Assembly (NCBI GenBank): GCA_025331445.1
Contig: JAIWNE010000040.1
Span: forward strand, 1-64,000
Direction: 5' to 3'
DNA: 64,000 bases
Source: Blakeslea trispora
Taxonomy: Eukaryota > Mucoromycota > Mucoromycetes > Mucorales > Choanephoraceae
Positions within the stretch are counted from its first letter, which is position 1. Every line of letters begins with the position of its first letter. Shown here one piece after another: positions 24,317 to 37,053 of this stretch. Both the position numbers and the translations under genes were made by a program. The notes beneath the pieces are model-generated. The model was not told the origin of the DNA, searched no databases, and worked only from the letters and a program-made list of their open reading frames with translations.

Positions 24317-24720
24317 TTATTGAGTCTCATTGTATCTTTTCCTTAAGGTACGATATTTTCTCAAATAATACATCGTTTCTAGTTCTTTAAAGTTTAAGGT
24401 AGTAATATATGTTTCTTTTTATTAAAATGAATGTTAACATCAGTTGACTCAAGACATACCTTTAATGATATATTCACCAAACTGGATAGCCTTTTCTATC
24501 TCTTTTTGATCCTTCAGGTCCTTCTTCTTCATGAAAGCATCTTTTAATTTAGGTCGAAAGAAGTCAGTATATCCTGCAGGATATTCTCTGCCTAGATAGA
24601 CTAGCTGTTTTTGTATTTTGTATTCATTTCAAATGCTTAGCTAAGTTAAATTAAATTATGGCTGGATTATACCTGTTTGTAGAGTGATATTACTCGAGAA
24701 CGAAGTATAGGATTTGACAT
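24317..24720 (-). CDS. ETFRF1: LYR-motif protein, electron-transfer-flavoprotein regulatory factor (LYRM5/ETFRF1-like)
   Basis: Three short exons 24720-24673, 24604-24460 and 24384-24317 give 86 residues; none is long enough to stand out as an ORF. The translation follows the family closely from end to end: MSNPILRSRVISLYKQLVYL opening with the LYK variant of the LYR triad, then LGREYPAG, DFFRPKLKDAF, QFGEYIIKELE and the final LRKYRTLRKRY. LYRM5/ETFRF1 is a small mitochondrial-matrix helical protein that binds electron-transfer flavoprotein and displaces its FAD; LYR proteins generally bind acyl-ACP. The length matches family norms. It is upstream of the Sec7-PH gene on the same strand (158 bases apart) and divergent from CTP synthase. 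Confidence 0.9.
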
Positions 24721-27473
<2,753 letters not shown>

Positions 27474-27585
27474 TTTTTTTATAATAGAAAATGCAAAGAA
27501 TCATATTATGTTCATACTATATATATAGCATATACTTGTAAAATATTTGATATCAACTTAAACAATAAAAAAAAAACCTCGTTTA

Positions 27586-28160
27586 TTATTTGAAACATAT
27601 GGTTGATTCAAAGTAGCTTTGAGGAAGTGGTGCAGGTGAATGTTTTGTGCTGCGTTGAACAAGATCATTGGGAGTCAATTGAGTGATAGGCATCTCTCTA
27701 GATAGTGTGATTCTATGGTCTATATTCGAATGACTTGTCTTTTGAATTTCTTTAATGTAGCTAATGGCCTCTTGTAATATTTCTGAACGGTGGTTGTCAG
27801 TCTTATGCTTCATATTTGGCAAGGTACTTGATAGTTCCCTAAACAAGTTATTCTTTGATAGCCATAAGTTGCCTGCTGGATCCAAAAAAAAAAGCGTACA
27901 CTTACTAAGCGGTCTCTTCTTCTACGCTCAATCCGACTGTGTGTCTGTCTTTTCTTTATTATTCTCTTCATCACAGTATGTGTGTCTATGCTGTCACGAT
28001 TAAGTAGATTGACACCATTGACTTTTAATGGTCCTGTCACTACTGTTTCAGAATGTGTGTTGTCAATACGCTTCTGGATTGCTTCTGCGTTATACATAAT
28101 CAATCGCTCATGCAAAGGATATTGAGAGCGTCTTTCAAGCATAGACTTTCTGGATGACAT
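27586..28160 (-). CDS. bHLH transcription factor (small)
   Basis: Exons 28160-27906 and 27852-27586 (intron 53 nt) give 173 residues. The splice at 27906/27852 was chosen because it joins the basic region (KRQTHSRIERRRRD) to helix 1 as RRRRDRLNNLFRELSSTLP, the canonical bHLH core; the unspliced frame breaks it. Basic region His-x-x-x-Glu-x-x-Arg-Arg: the line H-S-R-I-E-R-R-R-R carries the Glu and Arg that read E-boxes (CANNTG). Loop with HKTDNHR and helix 2 EILQEAISYIKEIQ follow. No leucine zipper is evident. The C-terminal 40 residues are Pro/Ser/Thr-rich. Position in the genome: between convergent CTP synthase and the upstream GW-rich gene on the same strand. Target genes unknown. Confidence 0.88.
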
Positions 28161-28423
28161 TGTTCTAGAGAGAGAAAAAGAAGAAAGGTATATATTTACA
28201 GAGAGAGAGACAGAAATGAATCAGAATTAAATATCTGATCTACGGTCCGTGATTACAGCAATAATCACAGCTTAAATGTGCAGATAAATATTATGTAAGC
28301 AGATCAATAAATAAAGTTTATTGTTTTATCCCCTTAAAAAAATATACATATATTTATATAGTATAGCAAAATAGCGAGAGAGAGAGAGCTTTTTTCTTGG
28401 AAAAAAAAATAAGGATATATAAG

Positions 28424-30197
28424 CTAGTAATATTGAAAAGTAGATCGCGCAGGTTGAGACCTGTATTGCGAGTAAGCATTATTTGCATATGAAGAGTAAG
28501 AAGCAGATGATTGATATGAATTATGTACAGAATTGTCGAGTGTAGATTCGATGGATGATGTTTTTGGTGACGGTGTTGTGTTGGCAAAGCGATTAGAGGT
28601 GTAAGAAGAGAAAGAAGTAGGTGGAGTATGAGCAGGTTGAGAGCTATAAGCAGGAGAAGGCGAGTATGTGTTTTGATTAACGACTCGTCGCTGCAGCTTC
28701 TGCTGCTTCTTCTTGGCTGCAAGTTCCTTTTGTGAAGTAAACAGCTTTGTCAAGGCTGCAATCACTGACGCAGCCTGTATGTTGTATTTCTCTCCAAATT
28801 CTAATGCTAGCTTGCTTGGTTCATCCAGCTCTCGGATAGGTACAGGCACCTTGACTGAATCAGATAATTCTACGTTCACTGTCACTAGCAACGTGTTCTT
28901 TGGCGGAGGTGGTGGTGCTGTTTGGGTTGGCACAACCACACGTCGATCGCTCTGGTAGTTAGCTGGTTTAGGAAGATCTGAGGTTGAGTAATCAGAATAA
29001 CGTTGTTTAGACGGGTTCGAGAATCGAGACAGGCGATCGCTATTTGAGCTCTGTCGTTGATTATGGCTGCTTTGATTGGGTATAGTGTTCAGCCATGATG
29101 GTCTATCCGATGGTATACTGTTACTATCGCTCTGAGTGTCTGTTGCACTTGTTGTGTCCCATCCGTTTTTTGCGGCTTTTCCAGAATGAGCATCTAAAGA
29201 TGTATTCCAACTCGAATCTGTACTCCAATTTGCATTGCTTTCGCTAGGTGTGTTCCAGCCACTGTCCTGCGCATCTGCTGTTGATGTACTCCAAAGATTC
29301 TCGCTACTTGTGTTATTCCAGTCATCCTTACTAGGCGTTTCAATTTCTCCCCATCCACCTTTGTTCTGCTCTTCAGTTCTATCATCCTTTGTCGCAGCCG
29401 GTCTAACTGTCTCCTTGTGGCTACCCTGCTTTGCTTTTGTGATTGAATCCAAAAAGTCCCATCCGTTAGTAGATGGCTTTTCGGATGTTTGTTTTAAGGG
29501 TGGCGAAGGCTCAGTGACAGAGGGAGGAGACGCAGTATCATGTGTCGCTGTTGTTTGGCTGGAAGAGACAGGAGGTGATGTTGTGTGTGATTCTCTGGAT
29601 GTCCAGCTAGGATGTGCCATATCATTGTCATGTTTGTTTGTGAGAGTTGATTTATCCTATTGACAAAAGTCAGCAAAACGCGTGGTAAAAAAGTCTGTGC
29701 TTCATTACCTTTTGCTCCCAGAAAGGTGTGTCTACCAATGCAGCCTGAGACCATTTTAAACCTACTTCATCGTTTAGAGGCGGCGAGCGTATTGTCATCA
29801 ATTCAAGTGGCTTAGAACGTTTTGGGGATAAAGCTGTCTTTTGGGAAGGTTGGCTTGCATGAGGTACAGTCGAATTCTTTCTACTATTGCCCGGTTTCTT
29901 TTTTGTGTTTGTAGTACGCTTGCTCTCTGGTAAGCCTAGAGCTTCTTCTGTCTTCCGTATCGCTTCCTTCATTTCCTTCTTGGGCACCTGTATGTTTTTT
30001 CGATGAGCTAAAATGTATTCTTCATCTATAGGCTTGTAGTTTTTGCCTTTTCGATGAAGGTTACCATTGCCTAAATTGTTTGGCCCAGCTTTGATGGTGG
30101 GATCAAGTAGAGAATTCCAATCTTGCTGTGCGGTTGTGGGTGCCTGATCCCCCCAAGTAGCAGCAAGGGGACGATATTCTTCTTCACTATCTGACAT
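28424..30197 (-). CDS. Tryptophan (WG/GW)-rich disordered protein, candidate Argonaute-hook type
   Basis: Exons 30197-29709 and 29656-28424 (phase 0, GT-AG) give 573 residues. No enzyme domain. The protein has about 14 spaced tryptophans in Ser/Thr/Asn/Asp-rich context within residues 1-260: TWGDQ, DWNS, KWSQ, FWEQ, SWTS, NGWDF, GGWGE, DDWNN, LWST, SGWNT, NWST, SWNT, NGWDT, SWLN. This composition and spacing is that of GW/WG platforms that bind Argonaute or deadenylase subunits through W pockets. After a PPPPP tract, a folded-looking segment (LLVTVNVELSDSVKVPVPI then EPSKLALEFGEKYNI) precedes a basic helix and a Tyr/Ser-rich tail. Function in silencing or mRNA decay is inference only; the alternative is a generic disordered adaptor. 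The start is the ATG at 30197, not the TTG one codon earlier. Confidence 0.82.
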
Positions 30198-31395
30198 CAA
30201 CTAAACAAGTTTAAGGTTAGTAGAAATGTCCAAGTTAAAAAAAAAAGTGAGATAGAAAAATAAAGAGAGGCTGCTTCGAGATTAACAAGGCTGAGCTTTA
30301 AAGATGAGAGATTTTTTTCGAGATTACCTAACATTGGAACGCCCAGTAATTTAAGCACTGATTTGACTCGTCATTCACTGAACAATGAATTAATAAAATA
30401 CCTGTGAATAAGTCATAGTAAATTTGGTGTTCCTTTTTTCCTTTTTTGCTGGTAAAAGAGAACAAAAAAAAAATGGCTAGTGCTCCCAACGACCATCATC
30501 TAATTTATTTACCCTAGCCCTATGGTTCTTTAGAAAATGAAACAAATAAATAAATAAATAAAGATTTGCCACTACAAGTCAACAACCCTTCCTATGAGGA
30601 GATGGCTAAATCATAGCAAATGAGTATTCACCAAGAATTTGTGTATTGGGTCATATATCTCTAAGGGCTTAAGCAAGGATTTCATAGTCGACAAATCGGT
30701 GAATATCAGTATAATGTCAAATGCTCTATAGGACTGGTGTTTGCTGAAGAAGCATATACCTTCTGTTACTTTCTTGAGATAAAAATAAGTTGGCCAGGTA
30801 AGACAAGAAAGAAACCTTTTTTTAGATGCATTGTATTGTAAACGCTTCTCTTTAATCCTAAAGAATATACACATTTTCTCTTTTTCAGAAACATTTTCAA
30901 AGTGTATGACGTACCAGATACAATGAGAAACTATATCCCCAAGATGAATGCATATTTGATGATAAGTGCAGTTTGTCATTTAAGTGGGGAGGAAGGTTGA
31001 GAGTTGATAAAGTTCTTTATCTAGTAAATGAAAGCTTAAAGATAGAGCCCCAAAACGCAACAGGGTAGTCTAGATAGTGTATATAATTTTGCAAGTGTTT
31101 ATTATGTAATTAATAGGATTTATGCCTGGTAACTACATGATGATATGGAAACGCATTTGAATCCGAAGCTTACAGCTGTATCAAAACAAGACGATAACAG
31201 AATATTTATTTTGTGAAAAGTTGGTGCGAATACTATGGTACGCGACTTTACTATAGACCTCTTTGTTTACGCTTTTCTGAAGTACGAAGGTACTCAGGTC
31301 ACTGTCATGAAAATCCCTCTTTTTGGCTCTTTTTTTTTCGAGATATACTTTGACCTCTAGAGTTGCTTATTAGTTGAGAAAAATGGGTTTATCAG
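30198..31395. other. Gene-free stretch
   Basis: About 1.2 kb upstream of the GW-rich gene; the first part should be its promoter. A tetranucleotide AAAT repeat lies at about 30541-30561. The long open frame on the minus strand (30611-30979) is Phe/Tyr/Lys-rich and looks like chance. Confidence 0.45.
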
Positions 31396-31659
31396 AGACA
31401 ACAATGTTTCACTCTTAAACAGAACAGAAATGATTGTCCAAGATCTACTCAAGACAAAACACCTTATAGACAATTACAAGGGCAAATATTCAAACTAATT
31501 AAAGCCCGTATCATGCAAGACATTGGTGAAAGTGTCATTCAAGATTTGAGCTTTATGACTCAAAAACAAACAATGATGGTTAATAATCGCTCTCATCTGG
31601 CTTCTCATATAGACCAACTGTTAGAAATTCAAGGAGGAACAATCTTGACTTTTCTTTAA
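31396..31659 (+). other. Orphan open reading frame without a clear start, possible exon or gene relic
   Basis: The frame beginning at 31378 stays open for 94 codons in an AT-rich region and ends with TAA at 31659. It reads like real protein (for example TPYRQLQGQIFKLIKARI, QDIGESVIQDLSFMTQ, NNRSHLASHIDQLLEIQ), is largely amphipathic helix, and has no homopolymers. There is no proper ATG at its start, so it would need an upstream exon; a CAG acceptor at 31393-31395 fits phase 0. A possible single-codon first exon (ATG followed by GTACGC near 31231) is speculative. No family recognised. Confidence 0.3.
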
Positions 31660-32160
31660 CCTGTTCCCTTTTTGATCAAGCAATAGATTCAGGTTCGATA
31701 TGGTCACCAAGAGGTTTGTTACTGAATAAAAAAAACAATTGATTGACTCGCTTGAGTTTCTTTTCAATAAGAAGAAAAGTGATTTATAGAATGACAAGCA
31801 AGGATGGGGGTAGTGTTTCTTTACGTCCCTTTCTTGTTTTACAATCATTGGCTTTAAGGGAAATAGATGTTTAAAGTTCAATAAAAAAAAAGTAACACTT
31901 GATAAAATTCACCATGATTTTATTTAAAGCTTCTTTTTTAGCTTTATGGCTAAAACGAGTGAAAACAAACATCGTTTTAAAAATAAGACCCTTAAAGCAA
32001 ACAGAACAATGAGCTTTTAGACACATGATAAATGGCTCCTTTGAGCTAGAATAGGTTGCACAAAATAAGAAGAAACAAAGACAGTTAATTAAGCATATAA
32101 ACTAAAGAACTTTTTTACTTTTCACTCTTTTTTTTTCTCTCTCTCTTTTATCGCTTTGTC
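31660..32160. other. Gene-free stretch before the small membrane protein
   Basis: About 500 bases, AT-rich, ending in a pyrimidine-rich leader (TTTTCTCTCTCTCTTTTATCG) immediately before the ATG at 32161. Confidence 0.45.
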
Positions 32161-32571
32161 ATGCCAAACGTAAATCAGACCTTATTTATAGTTATTTTTG
32201 CTCTAATTGCACTCATCCTTGTGCTATTGACTTATGTGTGCTGGTTGAAGAGAATAAAGCGACAGGTCAAAAAAGACATCTTGGCTGACCAACATCGATT
32301 AGAACAACAGGAATTAGGCCAAGCGTTATCCTCAAGCCAGCTTCAGCAACTGAAACCTGTTTTATTACAACAGCTTTTCGCTCAAGACTTACAAAGACAA
32401 CGAGCAGAGCGAGCAGAGCAAACAGAAAATCCTTTCGAAGATACCCCTCAATATACCCCAGCATCGGATGCACATATGCTAGTTAATATTCATGACTCTT
32501 CTGAAACAGATGCAACTATTATTCATACAGGACAAGAAATGAATAACAGAAGAGTAGAAGGCCGAAGATAA
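32161..32571 (+). CDS. Small single-pass membrane protein, unrecognised
   Basis: Single-exon frame of 136 residues with a CT-rich leader before its ATG, as in other genes here. One membrane segment at about residues 7-29 (TLFIVIFALIALILVLLTYV) is followed by a basic stop-transfer stretch (KRIKRQVKK), a Gln/Leu-rich helix (about 40-80) and a polar C-terminal tail containing NPFEDTPQY, where NPF could be an EH-domain ligand. The topology would place the N-terminus outside or lumenal and the long tail in the cytosol. No family recognised. Codon pattern and lack of low complexity support a real gene; it stands alone in a gene-poor region. Confidence 0.6.
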   Translation: MPNVNQTLFIVIFALIALILVLLTYVCWLKRIKRQVKKDILADQHRLEQQELGQALSSSQLQQLKPVLLQQLFAQDLQRQRAERAEQTENPFEDTPQYTPASDAHMLVNIHDSSETDATIIHTGQEMNNRRVEGRR

Positions 32572-34780
32572 TACAATGCTTATGAATCAAAATAAAGCAT
32601 CTAGTTGTTACACAGTCTTCTCTCGCTTTGACTCCTAAGCTGTCTGAATTCGCCAGAGATACTCCTCGACTTTGTCTTGTATTTGGGGAGCACGCTTTCT
32701 CTTTGTTAGATTTTATCATGGCCTTTGACAAGAGTTCAAATAACTTTTTGCTCTTTGAGCTTTTAAAGTTTAAACAGTACTTAATTAAGGGCAACATTGT
32801 TTAGAAACAATTAAGTTTGCACCTCCTATCAAAAAGTTTACTTTAATTAGATATTGCGCTTGTTTGATGTCCTGATTATTTTCATCAGACACAAACCATA
32901 GATATTGAAAACCAGCTTGCATGACTCTAGTTATCTTGTTTTGGTCCAAAAACTTGTTTTGAAAAATATTTTTGAGAGCTACAGTTTCAAAGAAATGAGC
33001 TTTCAGCTTAAATATGCTCCTTATAAGTCAATAACATATATACAGCAAAAGGACAAAATGCTTTTAACTCTTTTTTAATGAATCGTTTCCTAATGATAGT
33101 CTACCTTCTATTCAAAGATTTCCTATTAGATGGATCCCCAAATAAGAAAAAAAAATGTTTATTGCTACCAGCCATGATCTAATTCGTTTTGTGTCCCTCT
33201 TTAGACCAAGTCCAATTTTACACAAGTATTTGAGCTTGAAGGGCAAGAATAAAATAGTTGTATCTTCTGTTTTTTCAGCAGTAAATAACAGTATCCCCTT
33301 ATGGTTGCAACATACGGCAACATGATAAACATAATAATTACAAAGACAAAAAAAAAAGTAGAGCCCAGCTAGCATATCCTTCTAATCCGAATACTCTCTC
33401 ATTATTCTAGATCAATTCATTCGAAAACAGAGTAGGCACACATAAGCATGTAATACAGCAATTATCGCTTGATGCTTCATGCTGTATCAAATCAATCACT
33501 TGACTAAAATTTAAGGGGGGGGGAGGACTTGATCGTGTAATTGATCAATTTACTTTTTCATAAAAACATGTCTTGCTATCACCTGCTTCCTTGCCCTAAC
33601 AACATAGTGTTTCTAAGAAAGTAACTAAATTTAAACATGTTAGATTACTTGTTTGCTTTAATAGGGGACAAAGCATGTTGAATTTGTAGTGTAAAACAAT
33701 CAACAGTGAACAAAATAAACCATCTACTTCAATTTGTGCAATCCTTAAGTATAGTTTCGATCTTAATAGCCTTTTAATTTCCCTCTTTCAAATCATGCCA
33801 TGAATAAAGAACTCCAAACAAGGAAATACGAATAAGAACCCCTCAAAAACCATAAGCTTGATGATATAGCAGTTGAAAATTAACAAACGTAAAGATCTTT
33901 TTCTTTTTAAGGCAAAACAGCTAATGAACCTGCTCTCAAGCCAAGTGATCATACAACTTATTGAGATCAGAAACATCAATGAAATGTAAACTTACATTGT
34001 GCTACCAGAGGAACAAAAGAAAGAGAGCAGTAAGCCGATATTGAAGTTACAATACAAAGACAATAAACCATAAACGAGAAAGCTTGAGGAAAAGGTCGAG
34101 TTAAATACAATTCTTGGCAGACTCAAGAATATTGTGAAGTGAACATTTTTAGTTCGAGTTATTACCTTGTACACCTGTATCATTTGCAGACAAAGAATAA
34201 TTGTGGTATTTGCGCATCAAGAAGTACTTGTTAAGAGAATCGAGTACAACCTGCTAACTCGAAATTCAGATGATTTGGCACATAAACCAAATGGAAAAGA
34301 GGAAAAACTTAGTGTAAAAGTTAGGGAAAAAGAAGCAATTCAGCACAATTTGTCTAAAATGACAATACATAGAGATATTTGCATTATCTCTTCCTCAAGC
34401 ATTAAATTTACACAGTTCATTTGGTTTGATGTCTTTTTAAAAAAAAAGCGTCATGTTAAATTCATCAAATTCTATTTAAAACCTCAGAATCTTTGAACGG
34501 TAGGATCTCTACAATAAACTCAAACCTCATCCATGAACTCCTTCATTTTCCATTTTGAAAACAATATGGCTTTTTTTTTAACTAAGTCTATTGTTCTGCT
34601 TTAAGCCTTTAATTGTAAAGTGAATATTTAAAAGACCGCAAAAATAATCCGGAGCCTATATTTGACTTATAAGAAAAAAAAAATCCTCCCAGTAGATCTG
34701 CGCGGCAACATAAAAAAATTCACAAAAGAAATGGAAGGCAATGCAACAGTAGAAATCTTCCTTTTTGACTATAATCCATC
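32572..34780. other. Long gene-free stretch
   Basis: About 2.2 kb with no supported gene. Contains a G run at about 33515-33523. Open frames at 33112-33375 (-), 33788-34183 (-) and 34167-34496 (+) are AT-composition frames without domain-like sequence. The last 120 bases, with ACTTATAAG at about 34664-34672, may be the RPS23 promoter. Confidence 0.45.
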
Positions 34781-35720
34781 ATGGGTGCGTATACTGACCG
34801 AAAGCGATGATAAAACTAGATAGAGTCAATAGCATAGCAGATGAATTTATGAACGATAAGAGTGCAAAGACATGGAAAGTGGATGGATGGATGAATGGTG
34901 TGAGAGAGAAAAAACGATTGAAAGGCATTCTATAGTCAGTAAAGAAGCACAAAAAACAAAAAAAAAAAGACAGAAATGGCGAAGAACAGCTGAAACGATA
35001 CTGGAGAGACGTTCTTGTACATTAGCTTTACCAAGGCAGTATAAGCTCGAGTTTGATGCTATTCATCTCATTTTCAGGACATGGCGTCAGACATCAGCTA
35101 TTTCATTTTTCCACTTGTTTTTAAGAATGGCCAAAGCAGACTTTCATCCCACACTATACACCCACTTCATCACTTGCCTCTTCGTCTGAGTTCATTCTGT
35201 TTTTTGTTTTTCTTTTTGTTTCTGTGCTATTGACTCTTCATCAGTCTACTGAATCAAGCTAACGTTTTTTTTTTCTATATTGATAGGTAAGGGACAACCT
35301 AGAGGTTTGAACGCTGCTCGTAAGCTCCGTATCCACCGTCGTGACCAACGTTGGGCCGATAAGCAATACAAGAAGAGAGCTCTCGGTACTGCTTTCCGCT
35401 CTTCTCCCTTCGGTGGTTCTTCTCACGCCAAGGGTATCGTTCTCGAAAAGATCGGTGTTGAAGCCAAGCAACCTAACTCTGCTATTCGTAAGTGTGTCCG
35501 TGTTCAATTGATCAAGAACGGTAAGAAGGTTACTGCCTTCGTTCCCAACGATGGTTGTTTGAACTTTGTTGATGAAAACGACGAAGTCTTGATTGCCGGT
35601 TTCGGTCGTAAGGGTCGTGCTATTGGTGATATTCCTGGTGTCCGTTTCAAGATTGTCAAGGTTGCTGGTGTCTCTCTCCTTGCCTTGTACAAGGAAAAGA
35701 AGGAAAAGCCCAGATCTTAA
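34781..35720 (+). CDS. RPS23: 40S ribosomal protein uS12 (S23)
   Basis: Exon 2 at 35287-35720 encodes the whole protein after Met-Gly: [13 protein letters not shown]..., [19 protein letters not shown] with the conserved PNSA loop (the hydroxylated Pro of the decoding centre), [13 protein letters not shown] segment ([10 protein letters not shown]) and the end KEKKEKPRS. It has no own ATG: the acceptor AG at 35285-35286 is followed by GT-AAG-GGA, so the first exon must end in ATG-G. The best candidate is ATGG at 34781-34784 before GTGCGT, giving a 502-nt intron and exactly 145 residues, the size of yeast Rps23. The protein monitors codon-anticodon pairing in the small subunit. Codon bias is extreme, as expected. 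Identity is certain; the first exon is a good but not unique choice. Confidence 0.93.
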
Positions 35721-37053
35721 AGATATCGATTTTTTTTCAGTTACTACCTATTTTTTTTATCTTTTGATAATAAAAAAAAACTAAAACACACACTTTTCTT
35801 AACCTACAAGAAATAGAAGAAAGGAAGCATCATGATTTCTAAGCTCACTTTTGATTTCTTTGTTGACAGCTAAAATTGAACTTGACATTTTCTTGAACTT
35901 CCTCATGTGTTACCAGGACAAGAAATAGTGTCTTGTTACTGAGCAAGCGGAATACTACATGCTTACTAGCTGAATCTGTTTACTCTAAAAAAAAAAAGAA
36001 AAAGTTGATGCATCCAATAAAAGTAAATATTCAGGGCTTTTATTTTTGACAAGAAATCAGGGACCAGAAAATAAAATCCTTTATTTTCTTCTTTCCGTAA
36101 TTACTTATTGCGGGAGAAAAAGAAGAATGCGATCATCTATTGTTAGTATTCTTTATCATACAATAGTAACTTGAGGAGAGAGAGAGGGAAGGCGTCGCAG
36201 CTCAGTGTTCACTCTAATCGCTTTATGCCTCAGATGGGGCTTATGGAAGAAAGCTAACAATAATCAAAGTAACACGGAACGGAACCAAAACAAGAAAACT
36301 TTACCTGTTTGTGTATCAAAACAAGCTATAGATTATTATTGCTTTTCATTTAAACACATGCATGCAACATACAGAAAAAAAGAACAAAAACAAACATTTT
36401 AGTCATCAAGAATAGCATTGTACGAGTCAAGGCAGTTGAAATACATAAATGTTCACACTGACTATGATTTAATGTTTGTTTCCTAAAGATCTAAAATGGC
36501 ATTCAAATAAACACACACGCACACAAGCTGATCTCATTAAAGTCCTTTTGCTTGTATTCAAATGATTTGCTTGCTTTATTTTACCAAAGAAAAGAAGAAA
36601 GCAGAATCTACGTCATTTAATGATATTCATTGTTGTACTCTTTTCCCAGAGAAAGATAGTATCTGGCTCCTTACGGAGTAGCTAGTTCATCTGAGCATGA
36701 GATGGACAGTAATTTTTGATGACATATGAATCCTCTAATAACAAGAGTTTTTTCTTTTGTTTGGAGTAATATATAATGCGTTTATTTATAACGAAAGTCA
36801 AGTGTAGAGAGAGTGTGTGAGGAAGAAGGTGATTGGATATATATGTATGTATGGCGTATGTATACAGATGTATAAATAATTTATGATATAAACGAAAGAG
36901 ATAAGGAGAAAGGCTTGTGTTATGCATAGATGCATGTGTACATATATATATATATATATTTGTGTGTAGTGCTTATATGCGTATGCAGGTTGAAATAGCT
37001 AAAGATATTTATATACCTTCATGGGCTATTGATAATACATAGATATACATATA
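35721..37053. other. Convergent intergenic region with TA repeat
   Basis: About 1.3 kb between RPS23 (+) and the zinc-finger gene (-). A TA dinucleotide run lies at about 36941-36959 within a longer TATA/TGTA-rich patch (36830-37050) that should be 3' untranslated sequence of the zinc-finger gene. No gene seen. Confidence 0.5.

Noticed and set aside
34167..34496. 109-codon ORF on the plus strand
   Set aside because: Translation is low in structure, with Lys/Ile/Ser-rich composition of AT-rich DNA, no domain, and no promoter-like context.
34801..34880. Box C/D snoRNA in the RPS23 intron
   Set aside because: GATGATA near 34806 is not a proper C box and no matching D box with terminal stem was found.
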